Source of the DNA: Helochares maculicollis
Lineage: Eukaryota; Arthropoda; Insecta; Coleoptera; Hydrophilidae
Length of the DNA stretch: 63,283 nucleotides
NCBI GenBank assembly: GCA_033557835.1
Contig: JAWQRO010000067.1
Location: 1-63,283 of the forward strand
Reading direction: 5' to 3'
This document shows positions 24,001-39,000 of this stretch, piece by piece (position 1 is the first letter of the stretch; each line of letters begins with the position of its first letter). The notes under the pieces were generated by a model. That model was not told the DNA's origin. It ran no database searches and worked only from the letters and a program-made list of their open reading frames with translations. The position numbers and the translations under genes were made by a program.

Positions 24001-27000
24001 GAGTAAACGGAATTGTATTCCTAATGGAAATTGAAAGATATTACAATGAAATTTAAATCATAAAAGTATGTACAAAAATGGTACTATAATGGCCCAATAA
24101 TAATTTTACTCCAAATAAATTGCATTTTTAATAGTCATAATCTTATGATATTGATTACTTACTTCTTAGGTTCATTATAATGATAAGGACCTCGTTTTGG
24201 AATGACATGAGGTTCAACTAAAATACGCTGCTTGCCTTCTTCCTCTTCTTCTTTGGCTAGATTTTCAAAAGTTAATCTAAAAATATAATTGAATGAAACA
24301 TTTGCAATTTCAAGTTAATCTTAAATTTACCTGAATGGTCTCACAAGTTTTTTGGGATCATCTGTTTTTACTTTAATTTCATAGTCCGGAAAACATGAAA
24401 TTAAGTGTTCCATATCTATAAAAGTATCATTAAAGTCCATAGTTGCTATTTGATTGGGCATTCTTTTGTAGTGAGCAGCACTGGGATCACCATAACCGAG
24501 AATAATATCATGTAACCAATCGGGGACTACACATTCCGTGTTCATCAATTCTCGAATGGTCTCCAAGACTGCTTTAAAGTTGTTTTCTTTTGGTTTTCTT
24601 CTCATTAATATATTGAATCCTTCATAAACGTCATCTTTTCCTTTATTTGTATTGCTCATATCATCCCTATATTGATTACAGTCTAACCAAACTCTGTAAG
24701 TTCTTTGATCTCCAGGTAGGACTGGGCGTGGTTCTGGTCCATCTTCTATAACTCTTCCATTACTGTCTAGCATTCCTTCTATTTCACAGCCTCTAATAGC
24801 TTGTAAGCCTACTTGAGGAATGAATGGTTCTTTATAGTCATAGCGTGTACCTAAAAATAAAGGAGATGAATTGGCCTGACTCGTTTCATATGAGTGAACG
24901 TACCGATAGGATTTGGTGGTTTCACTGTTATTAGGAAGCACACGTCGTGTTTCCTTAAATTTTCCCATTCTGATTTAATTTCTGGCCGTACCGATAAATT
25001 TACAGTTACATCGCCTCTAACTCTGCTAGGTCGTTTTTCGCCAATATTAGGTTTGGCTACTTCCACTACCGCAAAATTTAAAATTGGCAAGGCCATTCTG
25101 GCCCATCCACCCCAATATACAGTTCCATCTTCAGCATTCCTATAGAAAACAAAAATGATTTGTATGTAAAATGTAGAATATTAGAAATATTCTCACAAAT
25201 TCTCAAATAAACGAGCATTTGTCAACAAATTTTACAAAAAATCGTAACCAGCTATTATATGTATAATAATTATAAGTACAAAAGTGTGTTCTCAAATAAC
25301 AAACAGTAGGAGTTATTATAATTCTCTAGAGTTTCAAAATTCAGAATATGAATTCCTAAATCTTTCTTTGAACACCTACCTACATAAAATTAATAATAGT
25401 TTTTATGAACTGGACAAAGATTATAAAACTTTTAAAGAGCTTAAATATAGTTGTCAAATATTGTCAGAATTTAATAAACATGTGTGGATATTCAGGTCAA
25501 TGAACAAGTAATGAGTTCAACTTTAAAGCAAGTCATTAAAAATGAGTACACTTGTATAGACACAACATATATTTACGACAGTGGAGGATTTTTTGAGGTT
25601 TTCTAAACATAATAAAACTGAAATCTGGAGCGTTTCCACTTAATCTAAAAAGGAGTGATACTAAGGAACTTTACAAGTTAAATTGGAGGATAAAATAACT
25701 GCTTACCATGGACTTAATCGACTTACTGCATCTTCAATATCTTTTCTGATTTCATCTAAAAATTCAAAATTATTCAAATTTAATGAACGTGTTTTGAGCG
25801 TTTAAGTTTAATCAAGTAACTCAAAGAATACTAACAAGTGGATTCTAGTCGGAATAAATTGAAGTTTCGTAACAGGTAGTCATGAAGAGTCAAAAATTGC
25901 AAATTTAATTTTGGAAGAGCGAGGCATCCTTCACCTGAAAAGTAAGCTGTAGGTACTACATTCTCGTCCCAAATTACTTCTTCCGTGGGATAGAGAGGCA
26001 TTTCATTCAAAGCTTCCAATTGAGAAGCTCTTCTTTCATGTCTTGAAATCTGCAAAAAAGATTTAACTTACAGTTTTCAATGATTCGAAATAATTTTAAG
26101 ATTTAGACTAACCAATAATTCTCTTAGAAAATCTTCATCAAGTCTGCACCATTTTGTTTCCTCTTCTTCATTAGGCGAGGGGACTAAATGAAGGTAAGTT
26201 GCTATGGCTCGCAATTTTTCTTGACTGGAATGAATTTTATAACATGTCTTTGATTTATTTTTGATATATAGTGCATTAGGCTGTTTGGCCAAATGGAGTG
26301 GTTTAAGGTTTAGAAGAAATAACAATGATAAAATACTTACGATAAAGGTCCAAAATGTTTTACAAGTGACTCTCTTGTGTCAACGCTATTAACATTAGCT
26401 ATAGCAAAATTTCGAAGTTCTGGGAATTTTGCAAACGCTGCAGTCTGTAATTGGGCAAAAAGATTTCATTATAAAAATCAATGCTAAGTTATGTTACCAT
26501 GCACACTTGCCTGCAGTGATGTGATTTTAGAATAGTGCAATTGGGTCATATCATGATCTGTTAGTGGATCTCCAGAGATATCGCTTATTTCAAACCTCGC
26601 ATAAAATTTCAGCATGTCTAATAACTAAAACAATAGATATATTCAATAAATTAAATCCATTAAATATTTTATTTGTGTTTGATAAATGTCAATTTAGGAA
26701 ATTTGGCAAACATTGTAAAATGTAAACACAGTATGAGTAATTGTATAAGCATCCTGTTTAGATAAATAGATATCTAAAAAAACTGATCAAATATAATATT
26801 GTTATATTTTCAACTTTTAAGCAAAAATATATTCACAATATTTTAGGAGTTCTAAATGCCCTGCCTCAAGTTCGACACATAAATCAAAGTCACGTTTCAT
26901 ATTCGCGAATATGCTCTGCAATACCTTACAGGCAATGCCGGCAATTTTATGCTTGATGATTTCTTTCAACGTTTTAGTGATCCTAGGTCCTGACACTCAA

Positions 27001-30000
27001 TCATGAATTAAATTAAACATATTTTGAGCCTTGTAGCATAATGTTATGTACACGGGTTGCCGAGTAAATCGCATTTATAACGGGTCAATCTCGACTGGGA
27101 CAGTTGCATAAAACACTGGAATTGCGAAAATGGTTGATAAAGTGAACAAAACCCATCACTCTAGAAAAACATGATTTTTTTATTTGTTATATCAAACAAC
27201 AGATTGAACTCTTACATGCCTTAAAACTTCATAGCATTTCGGAAAACATTTTTCTCAAACATGGAGTACTTAACGAAATATATCAGATTATAACTAATCA
27301 TGCGGCACGAAACTATTATTTAGATAATATTGGTTTTGAATTATGTTGTTAATTTATGGGGCTCTTATTACTCAAAGAAAATGTGAGCAACAGTTGACGA
27401 CTTGCTAGCATCTCAAAATATTAGTATACTACAAAAACTCAAATTAGATAAGTTTTAGTTGAGTTCACAGTGGCACTCTGGTTTTAATGAAGACTCATTA
27501 TAACTGGTATAAATATCAGTGAGAAAGCTCTTTCTGCATTATATGTGATAATATAATGGGGGGTGTTGAAGATGCAATCGTATTTTAGCCAATATTGTCA
27601 TAAAAAAATCATTAAAAGTCATAATTTTACGCAAGCAAAACAGTGGGAAATTTCTAGTCATTCCAGACAGGAATCTTGTTTGTGCCGTTGAAAACTTGTT
27701 ACTGGCTTAAGGTAATAGAGATTTAGCTGTCGATTGTAGAACAAGTTGGAGTTATAGCAGATACAGGATAAATTAAAAAGATATTAGGTATTAATGAGAA
27801 GTTTAAAGATTTTATCAATACATCGATTTGTCCCATTTCCCAAGTCAAAAGTGTGTATACACTAGTTTTGAATGATTTTTAAGATATTCAATAAATTCAA
27901 CCTGTTAGTTCTATTTTAACGGCGTTTATTTAATAAAATGAAATTCTGTATTTTATATTGATATAATACATGAAAAATGCAGAAATAATAAGCAAAAAAA
28001 CATTTTTGACATCACTCTTATAATAATTTGCACACGAAATAGTCAGCCCACATAAGGTACATTCTGAAGTAATACACAAGATATAGATCATGTCTGGTGC
28101 AGATTTAACATATTTGGCAAACATATATATATAATTAACATATATGATTTGCAATTTACATTTGTGTGTTACATTACTACTTTTGCATCAGACTTAATAA
28201 AGTGTATCGCGGACATTTTTTGCACACCATATTTCTGGTTTAGTACATGTGGTATCGTGATTGTGTGTAATATAATATCAAGTTTTACGCCTCTTTGTGC
28301 AGTATGTCATCATGCTACAAAAATAATGTTTGCATTATGAACATATTTAATCGATAATTTTGATGCATCAATGATTATTTAATAGGTTAATAATTGTCAT
28401 ACATCAATTACTGGAATTTACGTAGATAGTGAATGGAAATTTCTTTAACTTTTAACTGCTTTGGCAGCATGAAAGATTTAGAGACCAGCTTATTTTAATT
28501 TTCACTCAAGTAAGACACTTCTACATCCAAAGTATTGCTGACTATTATAATTATTATGGTATAAAAACAAATAATACTTCCTTGTTAGCATGCAGGAATA
28601 TATAACAAAAATATTATGATGGAAGTAGTTGTTAAAAGAGAATATCTTAGAATTTCAAAATTGAATTACGCAAGTGGAAGCCGTCAAATATCAGTGAAAA
28701 TACCTAAGTTGAAAGATTATTTCTGCAAGTTAATAAATTCAATTTTAAACACAAGTTTTAAGTGATGTTTTTATACTTGATGCGATGCGGATTTAGGAAT
28801 GAGTTTGCTTTTACACAATTTATTTTATTTCTGGTTTATCCGTTCATCAAAGAAACGATCATTCTGTGTAGAATTGGAGGGAAATTGTTGCAAAATGACT
28901 GGTTCTATTGAAATCCATTTATGTTATTCCTCAGAGTTTCTGGTGTAAACAGCCTTGATTATTTCTATAGAATGGATACTTTCATGTTGATGTATACCAT
29001 AAATAGTTAATATTCACTTCATACTGCACAAGAGCATATGCTAACAAATAACACACATCTACATATTTATAAATGTCTTTCAAGAAACCTTTGCCATTTA
29101 AACAGTTTGAATTATTGCATTCAAATAAATTAAATTTTTGATTCGTCTTTATTTAAAATTAGTTTATAATAATTTTACGAATGACATGTATATTAGTTGA
29201 TTCATTGCATAAAATAATACATCTTAATAATATACGCATCTGTATTAAACTCTAAAACAAGTTTCAACAAAGTTTAAAATCCTTGTAAATATTCTTCTTC
29301 ATTATTCACCTCGTCTCAGCCGAAGACGATGTTCTTTGTTAACACGAAAGATTAAAAGATTTATTCAACACGTGATATAGCAAACTATTTGCTCGATGAG
29401 TTCCTTCAACGAGGCATGAATCTTTAAATATTACGTCTATTTGCAAATAAGAATGTGTTAGGCAAGTGGATGTATCAACACACCGAAGTATTTTGTGGTC
29501 ATAATTTCATTAAATATTTGTCTGATGAGCCTTCTTCTTGAATTCAAATGACAATTCTTTGAAAAATTTTGGAATCTATTATTAAAAAGTTGGATCAGTC
29601 AATATTTACAAATGCATTTACATTCTTAAATGGTTAACTGGATTTTTATTATAAATCAGAATTTTCTGTCATTTAAAATTTTAGTGGGTTTCCGAAACTT
29701 TTCGGTAAACTGTTGGGCTAAAAGTTTTATATGAATAAATCAATTGAGTAAATGTGTATCCTATTTTATAATAATGAATCAGTTTGAATAACCCGCACTA
29801 TTATTATTCGTTTATGTTGTGATAATAATCGTTGGTTTGAATAAGTAAAAGTAAAACGATATTGACCCTTACAGAAGAAAATAACAGTTTTAAAGGCAAT
29901 TTCTATATATAAATTTGGAGTTGTTCTGCTTTGGCAGTAAAGTTCAATACGTCTAATAATATTCATATCTAAAAAGAATTCACACAAAAAACATGTTATA

Positions 30001-33000
30001 AATACGCACTAAAATCAAATTTTTCCATGCATTTGTTCGGTCAGTGATTTTTACTTGGCTTTATATTTGTTGATTACACATTATTTTGATTTAAGATTGA
30101 CGAGAAATTAAGTTTTGTTTGTTTAACATTTATTTCTAAATTTAAATCTCAACTTACATATAAAACTGACATAATCAGTATTGTAGATTTTGTTATAAAA
30201 AACCAAACATTTGGCTGTTATTTATTTTTAAATCATAAATTGTAGTTATATTTTATCACCATATATATGGGGCTTAAGATTTTGTCATGTATATCGCGTG
30301 GAAGGCGGCCTATTCAAAAAAACAAAAATGTTGTTCCCACAGAGTATTTTATTTATTCGGGCAAAAGCATAATTTACAATAAATATATCGATCACAAATT
30401 TAGTCTAATCTGTTGAAATGTTATCGCTTCATATGTTTTTCCCTCTATATAAAGCAAAAACTTAAATTACAACTAGATTTCAAAGCATAGTTTCTCATAG
30501 TTCTATTAAATTCTGACAGAAACAGAAATAAACCGCTAGTAGTTTTATCAATAATATAATTATGCAAGTGCATCCTTCCACTAAATGATAATAATGACAT
30601 TGAGGTAAAAATTAGTGGATAGCCAGTTTCTGCATTTGAGGACAAAGGCAATAAATTGATGCGCCCTTTTTACTCAATAAAACAAAATTTCATTTTTGAG
30701 CTCTGTATGGAATGTTACTAAAGAGCAAGTGTAAATACTTTTAAGAAAAATACAAAGTGCGTAAAACTGTAGTGGGGCCATTCTTAATGGCAATTTGGTG
30801 GGGGTGTGAGGAAGAGGTTTTGCAAGCTTTCATATTAATTATTAATGTTTCTGATAATACAAAATACTTGTATTATATATTGTATTTTATTGTATTTGTT
30901 TAGAAGTTGAATGTAAACATAAGCCAAATAGCATTAATTTTCAAAAATAATAACAAAAATTTGCCGTCAAATTCGCTTTTAGTTTCCCGTCGTATTTATC
31001 GGTCGTAAGTTATGTGTATCAGCTGCAGATGATTTTAGTCCCACTTGTATCGTCGCCCTCGCGTTGTAAAGTGCCATAACATTTATACCTACGAAACGCA
31101 AGTTTCGATGACATTTTTCGTTATTTTAAGCAACATGTAATGAAAAGTGAAATATTTATTAAAAACAAGTGCATTTTGTTTAGTCGCAAATGAAACTGTG
31201 AGTATTCCTCGACCTTGTCCGCTTTCGTAACAAGAATTTAAAATTTAAACTTGTCCTCATTACAAAATCATACATTTTTATCGTAGCGAAATAAATCAAA
31301 CAAATCGTAATTAAAATCATTTAAAAACGCGACCCTTTCGGTGGATTTTGAACTAAATGATATACGAATTAAGTTTTATTCAAACAAATGAAATAAAATA
31401 AGCATGTGACTTTCTTTAGAGGTGGTTTTAGTTTTGTAACACTTTCAAGTTGTTTTAACCAGTTTAACACTCATATTGTTAATAGCAGGAACAAGGTTAG
31501 TTGTTTATTTAACAGCAAGCTAAGTTAAGACGTCACAATTTAGGAAAATTTTATGAATTATAAATAGAAACTATTTGGGATGGGAATATATAATTACATT
31601 GAAATTACAGATAATTTTTGCACTTTGATAATTTTAACTTCCTTTAATGTTTAATGCCTTAAAAGTGATTGGCCTAGTTTTGTTGTATATTAGTTTAAGA
31701 ATTTGTTATTATTGCTATTTTCGAATTTAAGACAGAATATTTTCTTCGTTAATTTTTGTAAGAAAGTATCAAACCAGTAAAAACAGCGAGAAAAGTAATT
31801 TTAATTAATTTACCATCTGGTAAATCTTTACTAATAGGAGCTTATGGATTAAAATGTAGAAGCAGGATGTCATTGTATGTACTATGCACTAATATAGGCA
31901 TTAGCAAAAGTCGCAGATGAAAAATCATTTCATATGAATTAGTTAAAGAGCAAGGTTATGAGTACGCACTGATACTTGGAAATACTTATATACTGGTACG
32001 AAATTCCATGTCAATAAAAGTATGAATGAAAGATTTAATTTTAGAATTTATCTAAGGTAGGGATCGAACTTTGTGTGTTTAGTGAGACAAGAGTTTTGCA
32101 AATGCGGTGAAGTTCGGTTTTTATAATTTAGAAAAACATTCCTCATGGACATCAACAATAGCAATGCCATTTCTAAATCAAACAGGAAAAAAAAGTTATT
32201 GACTAAAAGCGATATTTTCCTTACCTCAGCATGTAAAAAAGGAAGCGAAAAAATGCGTCATATGAACAATCTAACAATTAGATTAATTTTGTATATGTTA
32301 GACTTTTGTGTGTGATAGATTAAAATGTAAGAAAGGAGTACTCTGAATTAATATTACTACCTTCAGTTTTCCCAAATATTAATTTTGATATTCACTATTG
32401 AATTTATGTATTCTGGTTGATTGTTTTAGAGTATTGATGTTTTATTACCGCCTAATAAGAAAAATATGAGGTGTCCATTCAATACTATCTGCCGGGCCAT
32501 TTTCCTTGAGACCATATTTTTTCGAAAATAATGTTCTCAGTGGTGATTGGATGAGCGAAATTGAAAATTATTTTATTCGGGCAGACCTCACGTCTAGATT
32601 TCAAAGTTTTCCAATGGCATTTCCCATTAACGATTTGTTGAAAGAACCTGCTTTTAATTTAGATAGTAGTGATCGGCAATTGAACAGATATTTATAAAAT
32701 CAAAAGAGATGCACTTCCGCCAGATTATGTGCTAAGAACATCGTTCACTCTTCAAGAAGTTTCCATTAATAAAATCGCAGTCAATTTGAACATTTCGTCT
32801 ATTTATGCAATAAACTAATAATAGATACGTTATTGTTGTTTATACGCTATGCACTTAGTGGAGAAATGCATGAATACTTATTACCGTTATTCTAGATTTC
32901 ATTCTCTTTTCTACTCGAAACGTTCCATATTGCACTGCCAGTTGGCATCTCATTATTAAGTAAGATTTCTCTAATTGATTGAAGTATCTATTGTAATTAA

Positions 33001-36000
33001 AATTGTGCTTTGACTAGTTTCAGTAGTAGTCATTCAATTGTGCTATTTGTCAGTTAGTCGCCTTGTAAATTAATATATTGCTTGGCATTACAATTGAAAT
33101 TTATTTGTTAGACATTTTCAAATCATTGCGTCTAGAGCTAGACAATATGGGCCTTAAAAATGAAGCAAAAAATTTATTTATATCAGTTTGGGCTTCTGCA
33201 AAGTTTAAGTAGGAACATAAATATTTTTATTACGTTACGTAAAATAAATTTTCTACACGTTGGATATCACAGTGTAACTGAAACTAATACATGTTCTAAA
33301 GTCATTTTTTTCGTATATTGAATTTTAGTATATTTGTATATATGCAATATTTATAGAGGAAGATATAGTTAACCCGTAAAATGCAAACGGAAGTAATCAA
33401 AACTTACTAAGACATTAATTTGAGGAAAACACGAAAAACTGATACCGTTCAAATAATAGAATCTGTGGTCAACTTTAATTACAATTAGCATACATTGAAA
33501 TAATAAAAAATAGTGTGGAAGAATACTGTCCCCATTTCAGGCTCTATCTATAAGGAAAATTACAATACTTTAGACAATTGTTACTTTGTCCAAAAGGGCA
33601 ACATACATTTTTTTTTGTAGATTTTAAACAGTCACGTTTATTAGTTTATCGTCATAAGATAATAGTAATTAAACATTGAACTTTGGAATTTTGAATGAAG
33701 TAGAAACAAGTGAATGATTTTATTATATATATTTTGCACATCTGCGCGCATTTTTTGTCTTCTCTTAGCTTGTCACTAAATTTATAAAACTGCTATTAAA
33801 CACTCTTATCTGCAAATTCAATTTTGAAGCATTATTTTGTTTTCAAATCGTTAGGGCAAGTCTACAAGTCTACAAGACCAAAGAAGCAATTTTGTCACAC
33901 CTCGGACTTTTGTAGTACAGGAAAACTAGTACAAATACTGATTTTACAAATGGGCATATAGAACATTATAATTAGTTGATATGTTATAAAGTTATGGTAA
34001 GAAGTAGGCAGTTCAATTCTAGATACAATTAGTATACAGTGTGTCGACTATCTTCTTGTCACCAAGACAAATCCTTAGACACTTCGAAACTATTATATAA
34101 AAATATTCTTTATGAACAATTTTTACAACATATATTAGCAATAAAAACGAACGATTCCATAAATTAAATCATCAAATCTCAGCATTTGGCAAGTGCTTCA
34201 AAATCTAATTAATTTAGTAAACTAATGGGTAAGAAAATCTCGAATGTCATTTAGATTCTTTTGTGTCGTTTTAGTGCGCGGTTCCGAATTTGCGCGAAAT
34301 TTGTGTGCAAACAGTACGAAATTAATTCTTTCGTCTTTTATTTTAAGAAATAATCTCTGTTCAAAATAGGTACCAACTTGTTACTATCATTTCATAGTAG
34401 CATATATTTCATTTTCATATTGAAATAAGGGCTTCTCATCTTTAACGATGCAATTCGCAACTATATAAACAAAAGCAGCTTAAATGGTAATCTCTAAAGT
34501 GAGCATATTCCAAATTTACAGCAACAATTAAGTAATAATATTTTTATAAACTGTACAACAACAATTCTATTAACAAGTGCTTAAAGATGACAAATAAGGT
34601 TTTTCCAAGACATTTGTAATAAATGAAATAAATAGGTAAAACAAAAAATAGCTGAATAACGCTGTTAACTAAAAGCAAACGTCGCGTAGAGCTGGTTTCA
34701 TTACCTTTGCTTTTCTCAATTAGAATAATATGTAAAAATATGAACTAAATTAGATTTTTTAAACGCAATGTGGTAAACCGCGTTTTAATAAGCATGCAGG
34801 GGTACTTATATTAATGACTTGGCACCTCAGGGTTTGTATTAGATTTGAAGAATTAATAATTTTATTGAAAGAAACTTTAATATATTGTACCCGTGAATAC
34901 ATACCCATTCAAGGGTTCTGCTAAAAGAAGTGATAAGAAATGAGTTTGATTTTCGTATCAAAACTGCAATTATACAATTATTAATTATTTGGATAAACTC
35001 TATGAGGAAGAGAGTAATTGATAATCAATGACATTTCATAGGCAACAATGATATTCGTACTCATTGTTTTTCTTATTGTTCTATACAAACAAACTTTATT
35101 GTATTTAATGCCATTATACTTTATATAAAAGAACACCTTAAACAATCGCTAGAGCGATTAAAGTTTGTTAAATAGAGATCATTACGAATATATTTTCTTA
35201 AAGAAATCGTATCGCTTTTTCAAATTTTATGCTAACATAGAATTTGAAATATTTAATATGAAAACAGTTTTTAAACATACAATGAAGAAAAAGCATTGCA
35301 CAAAAATTATTATGCAAATTTTCGCGCCAATAAGCAAAACAAATTAATATTACTTTTGCAATTCTCATCATTTTGCGCGTCGTATGGCATACGATGGTTT
35401 AAAACTGAATCGTGTGCTGTACGTGGTAAATTATCCGTTCAAAATATTAAAGAGGCTGTTTTTGTAGTCTAAATATTGTAGCTGCAGACACCAGTCTGTT
35501 TTTTAAGACATTTTAATTTCAACCGTTTACTAAGTCGCAGTGCTTCAAGGATTTTTTGTTTAACGTAATCGTCGTTTATAAATTGCAAATTTCGTTCTGA
35601 TTTATTTTCTAGTGACTAATAATTGATTATTAGATCAACAAATGTATCCTTAGAAAATAATGTCAAGAAGGTGTGTATTTCTCACGTTGTTTGTAAATTA
35701 CGTCAATACTATATCTATTACGTCTAGGCTTTATACGTAAGCAGTTCAACAGACAACAAAGAACAGGAGTTGACCAGCTTGCACAATTTTGATATATTTT
35801 ATAGATATCAATAAATTAATATAAAAAATTGCTCTTTTGTCTCAGATGCAAACCGTCTGGGCCCAATGAAAATTATTATATTATAATAAGTTGAATTTAA
35901 GCGAACTCATTTAAATCTAATTACATTAATAATTCAACATATTTCTTGCAGTAGTCACCATTTTATATTAATAATACAATATGTTTCTTTATAGATTGTA

Positions 36001-39000
36001 TCAAAATGATTGTGATATTAGTACTTTTATCATTTGTTTATTCTTCCATGGCGGAAAATTGTTGCCACGGCGCAGAGAATGTACTTAATGAAACTGAATG
36101 TCTCGATGGAGGACCATTATATGAGTTGAACTGTGAAGGCAAATATATACTGGATCCCAATTTGGATAAATATGATGAATTTACAATCGAGAACGATTAC
36201 CTTAAGTATAAGCAGCATTATATCAGTCCTGAACAGTGAGTATATATTGTTAATAAGTCACGCAAAAGTTAATTATTTTATTTACCAGCTATTGCGTGGT
36301 GCATCTATTGGACCAACCCCTTCAAGTGGCTATATTATGTACCCAGGAAGAAATAGACTCTATGTCTAAAGTAACACTTATGATAACAACAATATGTATT
36401 TGCGTATCAATTATATTTTTAATCATCACATTAATAATATACTGCATTTTACCAAGATTACGAGACGTCCAAGTACGTGAAAAACTTAATAAGTATTTAT
36501 TAACAATTGGAATCTATAAAGGCCACTGTTTTAGGGAAAAGCCACAATGACTGCTATTTTTTATTTGATATTAGGATATATCATGTTGGCAATACTGCAG
36601 CTTGATACGAATCTGACTGGGAATTCATGTAAAGCAGCAGCATTTATAATGTATTTATTTTTTATGATTACCTTCTTTTGGCTGAACATAATATCTTTCA
36701 ATATTTGGAGGACAACCGTGTAAGCGAGTTAAATGTAGCCATTGTACATATAAACCTTTCATACTTTACCAAAATTGACGGCATTTTAATTTATTTAAAA
36801 AAAATTAAATTTGCTGCATTGACTGTTGCAGAGCTAATCATTGGTGGGGCACTGAAGCCCAATGGTACAAAATTTATTGTCTGTATGGTTTTGGAAGTCC
36901 AATAGTTTTATTGGTGATAACACTAATAGCCTCACTTCATGAGGGTAAACACCTGGATCCCGGGTTTGGAAAGAATAGTTGTTGGTTTCAAGGGAAAAAG
37001 GAATCGTGGGCATATTTTTATAGTCCGATAGCAATAATAATGTGCCTAAACATATTGCTTTATATATGGACAAGCGTACATTTGTATCAGGAAAAGATAA
37101 ATGCGACGCCACAAAAACTAAAAATGCTGAAATTCAAGTGAGTTCACATGTTAGAGCAATGACATATTTAAGCAAACTATTGTTTTAATTTTAGATTTTG
37201 GTTATATCTAAAACTATTTTTTGTAATGGGGCTATCGTGGATATTCGAATTACTCTCCAGCGCTTTCAATGACGTCCATCAAGTTCTGGATTATATATGG
37301 TAAGTGAGAACTATTTTATTATCGAGTAAGCATTTCAAACATCTGGGATAGTTATACATACAAACATCTTTTTAATCTTGTTTAAGTATATATTAAGCAG
37401 CGATAAAAATCGCGCTATGAACGTCAATATTTTGCATATTACTTGTGTAATATATATTTTTTAAACGTTTATTCAGCACCAACGAGTTCTTTCATACTTA
37501 TTTATATTTCTATAAAAAGTTAGCAATAATTTTTACAGAAAGACTCTTGGTCCATTTTGTGAGTTTCATGCAAATGCTGGGCGCTAACAGTTTGTTTATG
37601 CAAACGAAAAAGTCAAAAAGAAATATGAATAAATAAGGTAATATGTGCGGAAATGTTTCATCATAAACTTTTTGAAAGCCTAATTCATAATTTAAGTTCC
37701 TCATAAGAGCCAGGAATCTATACCACCGTTCAATACAGTGCTAATTAGGCATTAAAATCCATCCAGAACCAGTCAAAAGCGAATTCAATATTTATGCTGT
37801 TGTTTCATTAGTCAAGAATTTTATGAAAGTAACTTGTTTTGAATGATAATCAACAAATTATCATATAGAAATATGCATTGAATTGATGTTTTGGATCCTG
37901 TTTTGTTATTAATTTTAATGCGAACATTTTTAGGCTTGTCACAGACTTTATCAATGCCATCCAAGGAGTTTTAATATTCGTAATTTTGGTTGCATTGAGG
38001 AAGAAGGTCCTTCGCGACTTGGCTCATTACAACAAGTTTGGTATTTCTTACCCGCAATCCTGGAAAAATTTACGCGACGACGAATTCTTAGACCAAGAAG
38101 ATGAAGAACATCGCATTGAAAATGGCAACAGTAGACCTCTCTGAGATGCATTACTAAAGCGACCGTTTGCCGGTACCATCGCTGTAGAAAGTGCTTTCAA
38201 AGTTGAAATCGATATTAACTTGTATTATTTTTTATGCAGCAACGTTACGAGTACAAATGAAATGTCATTAGGACCATCAAGTTGATATATGCAGTGCCAA
38301 ATTAATTATTTTACCTGAAATATATTTGGTGTTGGCCAATAGAAAAGAATGCATGAACGGTAAACACCTATTTGTAAAATATGTATAAAAAAGCAGATGT
38401 ATAACTCAAATTCTAACAGAAGTAACTGTTTGATATGCCGCAAAATCTTTTTATTAATTTATTGCATTCAATAAGTCCATGAAACTACTAAATTATAATA
38501 TAAAGCCTCGAATATGTGACTGTAGTTTATTTAAATATATTTTTATAAAGAAGATTGTCTTTTTCATTCACTAAAAAATAGTGTGCCAATCTAGCAGCTT
38601 CAGATTAATGCGTTAAGTGCATTTGTCAACAGGTGCCATTAAATACTTTATTACATTTAAGTTAAGCAATAAAATTTATTAATTTACACTTAAGGTAGTA
38701 TACAAAGTATTAATATTTGTTTATAAAAGATATATCAATGAAAAATATTAGATAGTAATAAATGAAATACTTCTGTTTGTTTAGTTAAAATTATCTAGTT
38801 TGAAGAATTGATAAAATCAAATAATTTTTTATATATTTTTACATTACATCAATTTCCGTATATTAGGTAAACATCCACGTCAGAGATTATGACTTCTAGG
38901 TGTGAATATTTATCTGGAGTCAAATAATGTATTTGACTTTAAATTTGTATATGCTAAAGGGAAGCTGCAAGAGCTCTTCGCATTGTATTTTTACAATAGA

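Larger units (their letters stand above)
26625..36005. other. Proximal half of aquarius giant intron
   Basis: Over 9 kb with no coding gene that I can support. It contains a small transposase remnant (26830-27000), an unexplained open frame (32506-32697), and a GC-richer patch at about 30960-31200 ending in a GTGAGT donor at 31198. That patch could be a promoter and untranslated first exon for the GPCR at 36 kb. Two facing frames around 28.15 kb look weakly alike but are unconvincing. Confidence 0.4.

Noticed and set aside
27930..28340. Facing open frames (minus 27930-28154, plus 28149-28340) as an inverted repeat or small gene pair
   Set aside because: The encoded peptides look faintly alike, but nucleotide alignment of the two arms is poor and there is no transcript-like context.
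32040..32080. tRNA B-box-like GTTCGATCC on the minus strand
   Set aside because: No acceptor stem, D arm or anticodon arm could be drawn around it.
36720..36905. Apparent frameshift in the first GPCR between TM3 and TM4
   Set aside because: An intron at 36720-36831 (GTAAGC...TTGCAG) restores the frame and gives ANHWWGTEAQWY followed by TM4.
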